From: Candidatus Hodarchaeota archaeon
GTDB taxonomy: Archaea; Asgardarchaeota; Heimdallarchaeia; Hodarchaeales; YT1-039
Length of the DNA: 7,385 nt
Assembly (NCBI GenBank): GCA_016840025.1
Contig: JAEOTF010000441.1
Location: 1-7,385 of the forward strand
Reading direction: 5' to 3'
The position numbers were made by a program, and so were the translations under genes. Under the pieces are notes generated by a model that worked only from the letters and a program-made list of their open reading frames with translations, ran no database searches and was not told the DNA's origin. Below, one piece after another: positions 1 through 5,314 of this stretch (its first letter is position 1; the number at the start of each line of letters is the position of its first letter).

Positions 1-81
1 CTGAAGGTTTAGAATTTACGTGTAGACATGCTCGTGAAATTTGAGTAATGCCTTGGTCGGTTAGAGAGAATTTATGCTTAT
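1..81. other. Short flank left of the tRNA fragment, no gene
   Basis: No coding sequence or RNA gene is supported in these 81 bp. Positions 50-61 (GCCTTGGTCGGT) repeat, in the opposite orientation, the anticodon-stem/variable-loop/T-stem portion of the tRNA fragment at 107-119 with one base missing. If the tRNA fragment is an attachment repeat, this is host DNA outside the island. Confidence 0.4.
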
Positions 82-126
82 TGGTGGCAGCGGGTGGATT
101 TGAACCACCGACCAAAGGCTTATGAG
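82..126 (-). tRNA. 3' fragment of a CAT-anticodon tRNA (Met or Ile2), probable attachment site
   Basis: Read on the minus strand, this is the 3' part of a tRNA. It has an anticodon loop CTCATAA with anticodon CAT (126-120), a 3' anticodon strand GCCTT (119-115), a five-base variable region, a perfect T stem GGTGG/CCACC around the loop TTCAAAT (109-93), an acceptor strand CGCTGCC (92-86), discriminator A and an encoded CCA (84-82). The sequence upstream (127 onward) does not pair with the anticodon stem, and no D arm or matching acceptor 5' strand (GGCAGCG) is present. The gene is therefore only a half. Such fragments usually arise when an element integrates in a tRNA gene and leaves a repeat of its 3' end at the far boundary. 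The orientation places the island at higher coordinates. An anticodon-loop intron is unlikely because the fragment already includes the anticodon. Confidence 0.8.
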
Positions 127-163
127 TGTTGGGATTTGCAGTGTTGCACATACTTTATTCTCC

Positions 164-177
164 TAATTACGTAATTA
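164..177. repeat. Perfect 14-bp palindrome near the tRNA fragment
   Basis: TAATTACGTAATTA is perfectly self-complementary. It lies between the tRNA fragment and the stop of the leftmost gene, 38 bp from the anticodon-loop end. It could be a binding site for a dimeric protein such as a recombinase accessory factor or regulator. In AT-rich DNA it could also be chance. It has no T-tract and is too AT-rich to be a convincing terminator. Confidence 0.4.
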
Positions 178-212
178 ATCGATTATAAGAGTTGGAAATC
201 TTCACATTATTG

Positions 213-629
213 TTACTTAACCGCTAATTGTACGATCTTCTTACAGAGAAGCGGATTAAGCTCTTTATATATAGCAGTTCTTCTTTGTACTCCACCATCA
301 AATTTGTCATTATCGAATTCAAAGTCCTTAAGACCATCTGCATCATACTTTAACCATTTCACCTTGACACCATTACCTAAATTTTTTACTCTAGCTCTAG
401 TATTATCAGAAACAATGCCGATCCCTTTAATTCGAAGAACCTGTTTACCTGCCCTTTGAAAAAAAGACTTGAGTACAATGATATCGCCAACACAGATATC
501 ACCCATTATTCCAAATAAATAGTCTTTATTATATTTCATGGGCCAGCCTATACAAGCAACTCCTTTGCTATAGAAATCATCCCCAACATATTCCCCATCA
601 TAATCACACCCTATACCGAATATGGCCAT
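213..629 (-). CDS. PUA/EVE-like small protein of unknown function
   Basis: This 138-residue protein is not recognised with certainty. Its middle has the pattern of EVE/PUA-type beta-barrel domains: a conserved-looking GVACIGW segment (residues 23-29), GDIIVLKS (48-55), a strand IKGIGIV (67-73), and VKVKWL (88-93). That order (IGW, GD-ivlk, GiG-V, V-W) is common in PUA-like domains of restriction and modification-dependent defence proteins, which bind modified or flipped bases. This assignment is inference from pattern only. No signal peptide or membrane segment is visible. It starts 15 bp after the stop of the RES gene behind a strong GAGGAGGGA ribosome binding site, so the two are very probably co-transcribed. 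It is the last gene before the tRNA fragment. It might be a partner, reader module or immunity factor for the RES protein, but nothing in the sequence proves this. Confidence 0.8.
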   Translation of the reverse strand: MAIFGIGCDYDGEYVGDDFYSKGVACIGWPMKYNKDYLFGIMGDICVGDIIVLKSFFQRAGKQVLRIKGIGIVSDNTRARVKNLGNGVKVKWLKYDADGLKDFEFDNDKFDGGVQRRTAIYKELNPLLCKKIVQLAVK

Positions 630-635
630 TTTATT

Positions 636-644
636 TCCCTCCTC
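636..644 (-). promoter_or_regulatory. Strong ribosome binding site of the PUA/EVE-like gene
   Basis: The minus strand reads GAGGAGGGA immediately before the ATG at 629, with about 6-8 nt spacing. It fills the short gap after the RES gene stop. It fixes the start of the downstream gene and suggests a higher translation level than the RES gene, which lacks a clear site. Confidence 0.75.
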
Positions 645-1673
645 TTATTCACTTGTATCTTCTAGAATATCATCAAATATTTTCAATATTTGGGGAGTTG
701 CGTCTGTTGATTGTTCTGTTGAGTAATAAGGATAGCTTTCTTCTTCAGTTGTGAAAACAGCTACTTCATTAGGAAATACCACCAGATTTTCGCCTGTAGA
801 ATGGACAACACTTGAAAATAATATACCGTCATATCCATTTTTACGAGCGCAATCAGCAACGTACCGCGAAACAAAATACTCAGGCTTCCAAGAGGTTTTC
901 ACTTCTGGTTTCTGAGAAACAAATCCGTTATATATTAATGATAAAGCTAATAACTCAACATCTGGATCTATATCATGATAATCTTGCCGCAAATCAAGCA
1001 CATTAATTTCACTCAAAGCCTTGAATTTTTGCATAGCACAAATGTTCATTTCACCGTTCTTAATTTCTTTGAAGGCAACCTCTTCATGATCTGATAGATA
1101 TAGAAAACTTTGACCTGTATGGTTGTAGCGGCCTTCCCATATATACGTTTTCTTAGGATCCGGTGCTCCCATTTCAGAAGAGGGAAATACTTTGCTCTCT
1201 TCATTTAACCTTCGAGCCCTATACCATATTTGCGTAGCCAACTTATATCGTTTCCATTTATTGATTTTGTTCAGTATTGCATTTCCTATACCTTCAGGAT
1301 CGCATAAACCTAAATATGGATACTCTTTAATAAAATCGTTGAAGCCTCGTAACTTTTCTACCAAATCAGTTGATTTGGCCTGCCTCATAACCTTTTCAAC
1401 GCTTTTATCGTATTCACTTTTTAGCTCAACTTCATCCCATAATTTATTTAAATCTGTTCCACAATTAGGACAACTTAGGCCTTCTAACACTTCTTCCCAG
1501 TGTTCTTCTTCAATACCACATTCTTGAAGCAGTTCCTCTAAATCTGAATTAGGTCCTAACCAAACAATTTCACCATCATCCCAAGGTTGGCAATTATAGC
1601 AGCCCACTATTTCTTCAAGAAGCCGTTCTTGCGCAGCTTCTACATCAAATTCTCCTTTATCTTCATCAGTCAT
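645..1673 (-). CDS. RES-domain protein with zinc-ribbon/HEPN-RES-type N-terminus
   Basis: This 342-residue protein has a C-terminal RES domain (about residues 148-310). Visible hallmarks are WYRAR (150-154), GRYN (181-184), LYLSDHEEVAFKEI (191-204) with the conserved Tyr and Glu, a YDGILFSS strand (281-288), and GENLVVFP (294-301). Known RES toxins degrade NAD+ or ADP-ribosylate targets. The N-terminal part is not a typical RES toxin: it carries two cysteine pairs, CYNC (25-28) and CPNCG (68-72), that could bind zinc. A helical stretch follows (about 90-145, FNDFIKEYPYLGLCDPEGIG) that resembles the HEPN/RES N-terminal domains found fused to RES. The usual upstream Xre-type antitoxin is absent. 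The ATG at 1673 has no clear ribosome binding site, but an 11-bp tandem repeat lies just upstream. The downstream gene follows after 15 bp. The RES assignment is firm, but the activity and role (toxin, or abortive phage defence) are inferred. Confidence 0.88.
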   Translation of the reverse strand: MTDEDKGEFDVEAAQERLLEEIVGCYNCQPWDDGEIVWLGPNSDLEELLQECGIEEEHWEEVLEGLSCPNCGTDLNKLWDEVELKSEYDKSVEKVMRQAKSTDLVEKLRGFNDFIKEYPYLGLCDPEGIGNAILNKINKWKRYKLATQIWYRARRLNEESKVFPSSEMGAPDPKKTYIWEGRYNHTGQSFLYLSDHEEVAFKEIKNGEMNICAMQKFKALSEINVLDLRQDYHDIDPDVELLALSLIYNGFVSQKPEVKTSWKPEYFVSRYVADCARKNGYDGILFSSVVHSTGENLVVFPNEVAVFTTEEESYPYYSTEQSTDATPQILKIFDDILEDTSE

Positions 1674-1683
1674 CTGAATCTAT

Positions 1684-1705
1684 ACCTATTCGGAACCTAT
1701 TTCGA
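1684..1705 (-). repeat. 11-bp tandem repeat upstream of the RES gene, possible operator
   Basis: Two adjoining copies read TCGAAATAGGT and TCCGAATAGGT on the minus strand (9 of 11 bases equal). They end 10 bp before the ATG of the RES gene. The 11-bp period is about one helical turn, so both copies face the same side of the DNA, as expected for a regulator or translational control site. No bound protein can be named. Confidence 0.45.
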
Positions 1706-1809
1706 ATTGATTTCATAATAATCTAAATTGATTGTAATTAAATATAAATCATTAATAAAATATTTCTTTTGCTATACGATTATATTTTATAGTTTTTTAT
1801 TTGTTTAAA

Positions 1810-1850
1810 ATCCAGACTGGAATAGAATATAAATATTAAATATTCGCCTC
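1810..1850. repeat. Degenerate AT-rich direct repeat, copy 1
   Basis: This 41-bp stretch starts ATCCAG-CTG and ends GCCTC. It matches the segment 2011-2051 at 32 of 41 positions without gaps. Similarity continues leftward: both copies are preceded, about 30 bp upstream, by ATATTTTAT (1782 and 1981), with a 2-nt length difference. The conserved GC-containing ends make chance AT similarity less likely. Confidence 0.5.
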
Positions 1851-2010
1851 AAAATCATATGAGAGTTTGGGTTTATTTACATTAATTAATTCCGTTTCTG
1901 TTCAATACCTTAATACACCCTAATTTAAACCAGCTGATATCATATTAGTAGAAATATTATAGAAGACACTCGCTTCAAGAATATTTTATGGTCTTGTAAA
2001 TATATTTAAT

Positions 2011-2051
2011 ATCCAGCCTGTAATAAAATATCATCATTAATTAATAGCCTC
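2011..2051. repeat. Degenerate AT-rich direct repeat, copy 2
   Basis: This is the second copy of the 41-bp repeat, 201 bp from copy 1 and just downstream of the 89-residue gene's stop. A third, weaker relative may lie between (TTTAAACCAGCTGAT near 1925-1939, then CGCTTCAA near 1971). The function is unknown. The copies could be protein-binding sites, decayed element ends, or remnants of a duplication. Confidence 0.5.
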
Positions 2052-2078
2052 GAATATATTTCACGTATATTTTATTAT

Positions 2079-2348
2079 TTATTCGTCCGGCTGCATGTAA
2101 GTTACAGTAATATGGTAAGTCCCGTCTTTCTTTCTCTTTTCAAACCTATATGCTGTAATATCAATTTCATCCCATTCTTGGGTTGTCGCTAGTAAAACTC
2201 TCGCAAAATGAATAGCCTGCTCCCTATTCAACCTTATACCTATGGTTTTCAGGTCCTTAACATTTTTAGGCGTATCTTCAGTTGGATATATTCTCATGCA
2301 CCTTATATTTGGATCTATTGATATACTACTCGGTGATTTCCTAACCAT
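2079..2348 (-). CDS. Small 89-residue protein of unknown function, end of the five-gene operon
   Basis: I do not recognise this protein. It is soluble-looking, with no signal or membrane segment. The order of elements looks like a compact alpha/beta domain: a strand near IRCMRIYP (15-22), a strand TIGIRLN (35-41), a helix EQAIHFARVLLATTQEW (43-59), then two strands DEIDITAYRF (60-69) and TYHITVTYMQ (77-86). Its ATG lies inside the methyltransferase gene (8-bp overlap, ATG before the TAG) behind a strong GGGGAGGGA site 7 nt upstream. This points to translational coupling and a stoichiometric partner of the methyltransferase or of the whole system. It may be a specificity, regulatory or inhibitor subunit, but no evidence selects among these. 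Confidence 0.8.
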   Translation of the reverse strand: MVRKSPSSISIDPNIRCMRIYPTEDTPKNVKDLKTIGIRLNREQAIHFARVLLATTQEWDEIDITAYRFEKRKKDGTYHITVTYMQPDE

Positions 2349-3240
2349 TGACGTTTCCCTCCCCTATCGACTGCATTAAATCTTCGAGATTTGCTTGCGC
2401 TTCTTCGACATATTCGGTCGAATTTTCTATGCCGATATACTGCCTATCCAATAACTTTGCTGCAATAGCCGTAGTTCCAATACCAATAAATGGATCTAAA
2501 ACAACATCTCCTTTTTCAGTGAATAATCTTATAAACCAAGTTGGAAGTTCGATAGGAAAAGCTGCACTGTGCTTACGATTGGAACATTCAGTTGCTAGAT
2601 GTAATACTGTTGTTGGCTCCATATAGTGTTCTTCTTCAAAGACTAAAACATTATGCGGATAAACCTTTCTCTTGTTTAACCAATTTGAAACATTTCTACC
2701 GAATTTACTTTTTGTTCCAGAAGTATATCTAACGAAGTCATTTTTCGACATCGATTTAAACCTTGTTCTAGCCCATTCTCCCATAGGAACTTTTACTGCA
2801 TCCTGATACATTTTAAACTTCTTTTGCCTTGTAAAGTGTAAACACCTTTCCCAATTATCTCTGAATCTATTGGGCCATTTGCCAGGATATGAATTCTTTT
2901 TATACCAGCAATACTCTTCTATCCATAGCCAACCCTGGTTTTTTAATGCCAGAATTAATTCTAATACGTAAGTTTCACGCTCTCCATTCCTACAATGTTC
3001 CTTAATATTCAGAATGAAAGATCCGTTTGGTTTTAACGCCCGGTACAACTGTTCTGATATAGGTAGGAACCAATCTGCATATTTGTTTGGATGTATTCCA
3101 CCGTACGTGCCATTTCGCCTTTCTGCATAGGGAGGAGAAGTGATTATCAAGGCTATGCTCTCACTTGGTATTAGAGAATCGTCAGATAGATACGCAATAT
3201 TCTTACCCTGGTATATTATATCCGTAGTTTTAGGCTTCAC
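2341..3240 (-). CDS. Beta-class site-specific DNA methyltransferase (probably N4-cytosine, possibly N6-adenine)
   Basis: This 299-residue enzyme would transfer a methyl group from S-adenosylmethionine to an exocyclic amino group in DNA. The catalytic motif IV comes first (ITSPPY, 33-38). The central variable part (about 85-220), rich in aromatic and basic residues, probably holds target recognition. A conserved-looking KHSAAFPIELP segment follows (223-233). The AdoMet-binding motif I (LDPFIGIGTTAIAA, 248-261) and a following acidic strand (YIGIENS, 268-274) are near the C-terminus. This IV-before-I order defines the beta class. TSPPY, rather than DPPY, is commoner in N4-cytosine enzymes, so the modified base is inferred. 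The start is GTG at 3240 with AGAAGGAGA 7 nt upstream. The gene is 17 bp after the nuclease-like gene, and all main motifs are intact. Its likely role is self-marking for the neighbouring helicase and nuclease-like proteins. Confidence 0.93.
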   Translation of the reverse strand: MKPKTTDIIYQGKNIAYLSDDSLIPSESIALIITSPPYAERRNGTYGGIHPNKYADWFLPISEQLYRALKPNGSFILNIKEHCRNGERETYVLELILALKNQGWLWIEEYCWYKKNSYPGKWPNRFRDNWERCLHFTRQKKFKMYQDAVKVPMGEWARTRFKSMSKNDFVRYTSGTKSKFGRNVSNWLNKRKVYPHNVLVFEEEHYMEPTTVLHLATECSNRKHSAAFPIELPTWFIRLFTEKGDVVLDPFIGIGTTAIAAKLLDRQYIGIENSTEYVEEAQANLEDLMQSIGEGNVNG

Positions 3241-3247
3241 TTAAGAG

Positions 3248-3256
3248 TCTCCTTCT
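3248..3256 (-). promoter_or_regulatory. Ribosome binding site that sets the GTG start of the methyltransferase
   Basis: The minus strand reads AGAAGGAGA, 7 nt before the GTG at 3240. It begins just after the TGA of the upstream gene. No ATG lies near this site, which supports GTG as the true start. Confidence 0.7.
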
Positions 3257-3257
3257 A

Positions 3258-4220
3258 TCATTCGTTATTTCGTAAAGTATATGATAATGTTTCAACCATT
3301 GAACTCCACGCGTCCTTGTTATTATATACATTCAAGAATGGATCATTAATTATTTTCATATTTTCGATATCGAATTCGCCCCTTGTTTTTACTGGTAATA
3401 GATACAAATAATAGGTTTCCCGGTTTAACTTAGAAGTTTCAATTTCATTGTTTGACCAATAGAAACGGTAATTCCAACTTGATACCGCCTTTACCTCTAT
3501 TAAACGTGAAACAAATTCCTGATTATTAGTATAATCATAACTTTTAATATCATATCCAGCAGATACATCCTTGATAGCAGTATGCTCGATTTTTTCTATG
3601 ATTTGTGGAAAATCACATAATCTCTTTTTCTCGTATTCAATTATTTTTAATTCAGCCGCTCTACCTATTTTCTCTTTTAGTTTTCGGATTCTTTTAAAGC
3701 TGTCCTCCGAGGCATGGAAGCCCCCTTTAAATTCAGGATAAGCCAGGATAAAATTATCTTGGACAATATATCTGGTATTTGTTGAATCGTATTCGAGTAA
3801 TCGTAAATCCATGAAAAAGTTTCTTATTCCACTATATTCAAGTTTTTGCTTTAATGTTGGTTTGAGCTCATAGTATTCATCACGGAGAGAGAATACTGAT
3901 AAAAACTGTTTTGCATAATCCCCTATTTTGTTTGGACTATCGAACATTTTCTTGATAATAAAACTTATAGTAACTTCCTTTGGATGAGACGAATGTTGAA
4001 TTTCCTGTAAAAATTTCCCATAAGCAGGTTTTATGACTATCAGATCTTTGATTACTCCTATTAGCTTTAACTCTGTTAGGAATTCAATTGTTGTTTGGTA
4101 ATTTGGCATCGTTTTTGCATATCTTGCCGCTATAAATTCTTGCTGCATAAGAGAAGAGTCATTAATAACTTGCGAGATGTGCATTATTTGATTCACAGAT
4201 ATTTTATTAAAATCGATCAT
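3258..4220 (-). CDS. DUF3883-domain protein, predicted PD-(D/E)xK-type nuclease subunit
   Basis: From the chosen ATG at 4220 the protein has 320 residues. The C-terminal part (about 180-285) matches the DUF3883 pattern: GRAAE (186-190), SAGYDIKSYD (220-229), IEVKA (241-245), then YWSNNEIETSK (254-264) and YYLYLLPV (270-277). The arrangement Glu190, Asp224, Glu242-x-Lys244 is that expected of a restriction-type nuclease fold, so DNA cleavage is predicted but not shown. The N-terminal two-thirds is helical and charged and may bind DNA or the helicase. A longer frame opens at 4280, but that start would overlap the helicase gene by 74 bp. The ATG at 4220 overlaps it by 14 bp, which suits translational coupling, although no strong ribosome binding site precedes it. 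DUF3883 proteins are often found next to helicases in defence islands. The codon reading frame is intact. Confidence 0.82.
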   Translation of the reverse strand: MIDFNKISVNQIMHISQVINDSSLMQQEFIAARYAKTMPNYQTTIEFLTELKLIGVIKDLIVIKPAYGKFLQEIQHSSHPKEVTISFIIKKMFDSPNKIGDYAKQFLSVFSLRDEYYELKPTLKQKLEYSGIRNFFMDLRLLEYDSTNTRYIVQDNFILAYPEFKGGFHASEDSFKRIRKLKEKIGRAAELKIIEYEKKRLCDFPQIIEKIEHTAIKDVSAGYDIKSYDYTNNQEFVSRLIEVKAVSSWNYRFYWSNNEIETSKLNRETYYLYLLPVKTRGEFDIENMKIINDPFLNVYNNKDAWSSMVETLSYTLRNNE

Positions 4221-5265
4221 TTTTAGTTGCAAAGAGCCTTTCATAGGCATGAATATCATCGTCTTCCTCGAACATATCAAGCGAATATATATCGTATTCT
4301 TCTTCTATGACGTTGTACATCTTCCGGGATTTCTCATCAAGATTTTTACTAATATCATTATCAATCGTATCCTTATATTGTAGAAAGTAATAATTAGCTT
4401 GATTTACTTCTGATCCACCTACTCTATGGATGCGATCCAACGACTGAAGATATTGTGCACAGTTGTAAGAAAGATCATAGTAAATTGCATGAAAGCATGT
4501 CTTGTGCAGCGAAATAGACTCTCCACAAGCTGCTGGATTGGCAATAAGAACATCTAATCCACTTTGTGGATCTACAAACTCATTACGGATTCTCTCGCGA
4601 GTTTCCTCTGTGTGTATTGATGTTTGTTCAATAGGAGTGTCTCCAAATATCAACTTACAGTAAATCCCAGATTGTGTTAGAAAGTCGCGAATCAGAGTTA
4701 GAGTACCAATAAAACTGGACCAAATAACAACCTTCTGTTTCCTACTTGTTAATTCTTTAACTAGCTTGTATAGATATTCTAATTTTGCTGGCTTCTCCAG
4801 GCTATCATAATCTCGTATTATCTTGATTAGTTCAGAATCTTCATCAACAAGGTTCTCCGGATAATTATCTATAGATTTCAGTAACAACTTTGCATATGAG
4901 ACACACTGTCTTAGGCGTGTTATCCTTCCCCTTCTTAATTGAGTGATTAAATCGATACTTTTTAAATAATCTTCCTGTGAGTAGTCCCTGATTTTGTTTT
5001 CAATAGCGTTATATATTCTTTTCTCGTAGCTGTTCATATCGATAATATTTGGATCATGAAATATAGGTGGAAGAAGACTAAGATCTGATTTTCTAACTCG
5101 ATAGAATAATGGCCCTATGCTCTCTACCAGCAGTTTCTTAGATGCTTCCATATTATTATTTTCTTCCTGCATTATTATTCTATACTTGGTATCTGAACTT
5201 ATCAGATTTTGATTGGGCCATAGAAAATCAAATAGATTGAATACATCAGAATAACTCTTTGGCAT
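4207..5265 (-). CDS. C-terminal part of the broken SNF2 helicase (lobe 2)
   Basis: This open stretch of 352 codons starts at an ATG within the motif III region (LTGTPMPK), in the same frame as the upstream half. It carries the second RecA-like lobe: motif IV KVVIWSSF (178-185), motif V LDVLIANPAACGESISL (237-253), and motif VI YLQSLDRIHRVGG (272-284), whose arginines normally complete the ATPase site. Just upstream of the ATG there is no recognisable ribosome binding site, and the ATG codes for an internal residue of the family. It is therefore unlikely to be an independent gene. It is best read as the remainder of the helicase after the two stops. Confidence 0.7.
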   Translation of the reverse strand: MPKSYSDVFNLFDFLWPNQNLISSDTKYRIIMQEENNNMEASKKLLVESIGPLFYRVRKSDLSLLPPIFHDPNIIDMNSYEKRIYNAIENKIRDYSQEDYLKSIDLITQLRRGRITRLRQCVSYAKLLLKSIDNYPENLVDEDSELIKIIRDYDSLEKPAKLEYLYKLVKELTSRKQKVVIWSSFIGTLTLIRDFLTQSGIYCKLIFGDTPIEQTSIHTEETRERIRNEFVDPQSGLDVLIANPAACGESISLHKTCFHAIYYDLSYNCAQYLQSLDRIHRVGGSEVNQANYYFLQYKDTIDNDISKNLDEKSRKMYNVIEEEYDIYSLDMFEEDDDIHAYERLFATKNDRF

Positions 5266-5294
5266 AGGTGTGCCCGTTAGTACACATCTATGCG

Positions 5295-5314
5295 TTGATT
5301 AGTCAGCTAATTAA
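5295..5314 (-). repeat. Imperfect inverted repeat containing both stop codons
   Basis: On the minus strand TTAATTAG, a CTGA loop and CTAATCAA form arms that pair at 7 of 8 positions. Both TAA codons (5313-5311 and 5301-5299) lie in the arms. The repeat sits exactly where the helicase frame is interrupted. It could mark the mutational event or form a small mRNA hairpin. Confidence 0.55.

Larger units (their letters stand above)
1674..2078. other. AT-rich intergenic region between the two gene modules
   Basis: This roughly 400-bp gap separates the 89-residue gene from the RES gene. It has no plausible gene on either strand and is much richer in A+T than its surroundings. It holds degenerate direct repeats (1810-1850, 2011-2051 and a weaker relative near 1929-1980), and its left end has the 11-bp tandem repeat. 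It should contain the 3' end of the five-gene operon and the promoter of the RES pair. I found no GC-rich hairpin with a T-tract and no convincing -35/-10 pair, so neither is called separately. Confidence 0.6.

Noticed and set aside
812..1006. Plus-strand open stretch of 64 codons
   Set aside because: It lies entirely opposite the RES gene, has no recognisable domain, and is explained as an antisense shadow.
1192..1527. Plus-strand open stretch of 111 codons rich in Ser/Leu
   Set aside because: It is opposite the N-terminal part of the RES gene. Its composition is what the complement of a charged, Glu-rich region produces.
1674..2078. CRISPR array or tRNA cluster in the AT-rich gap
   Set aside because: The repeats are too few, too diverged and irregularly spaced for CRISPR, and no cloverleaf can be drawn.
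2040..2078. Terminator after the 89-residue gene
   Set aside because: Only a weak AT-only stem (AATATA/TATATT) is visible, without a GC-rich stem or clear U-tract.
2348..2626. Plus-strand open stretch of 92 codons
   Set aside because: It is antisense to the methyltransferase motif I region, where a real family match exists on the minus strand.
4221..4280. Extended N-terminus of the DUF3883 protein (start at 4280)
   Set aside because: It would overlap the helicase gene by 74 bp in another frame with no ribosome binding site. The ATG at 4220 is more natural.
5299..5313. Reassigned TAA codon (alternative genetic code)
   Set aside because: Neighbouring genes use TAA as a normal end codon at sensible family lengths, and only this one spot has internal TAA.
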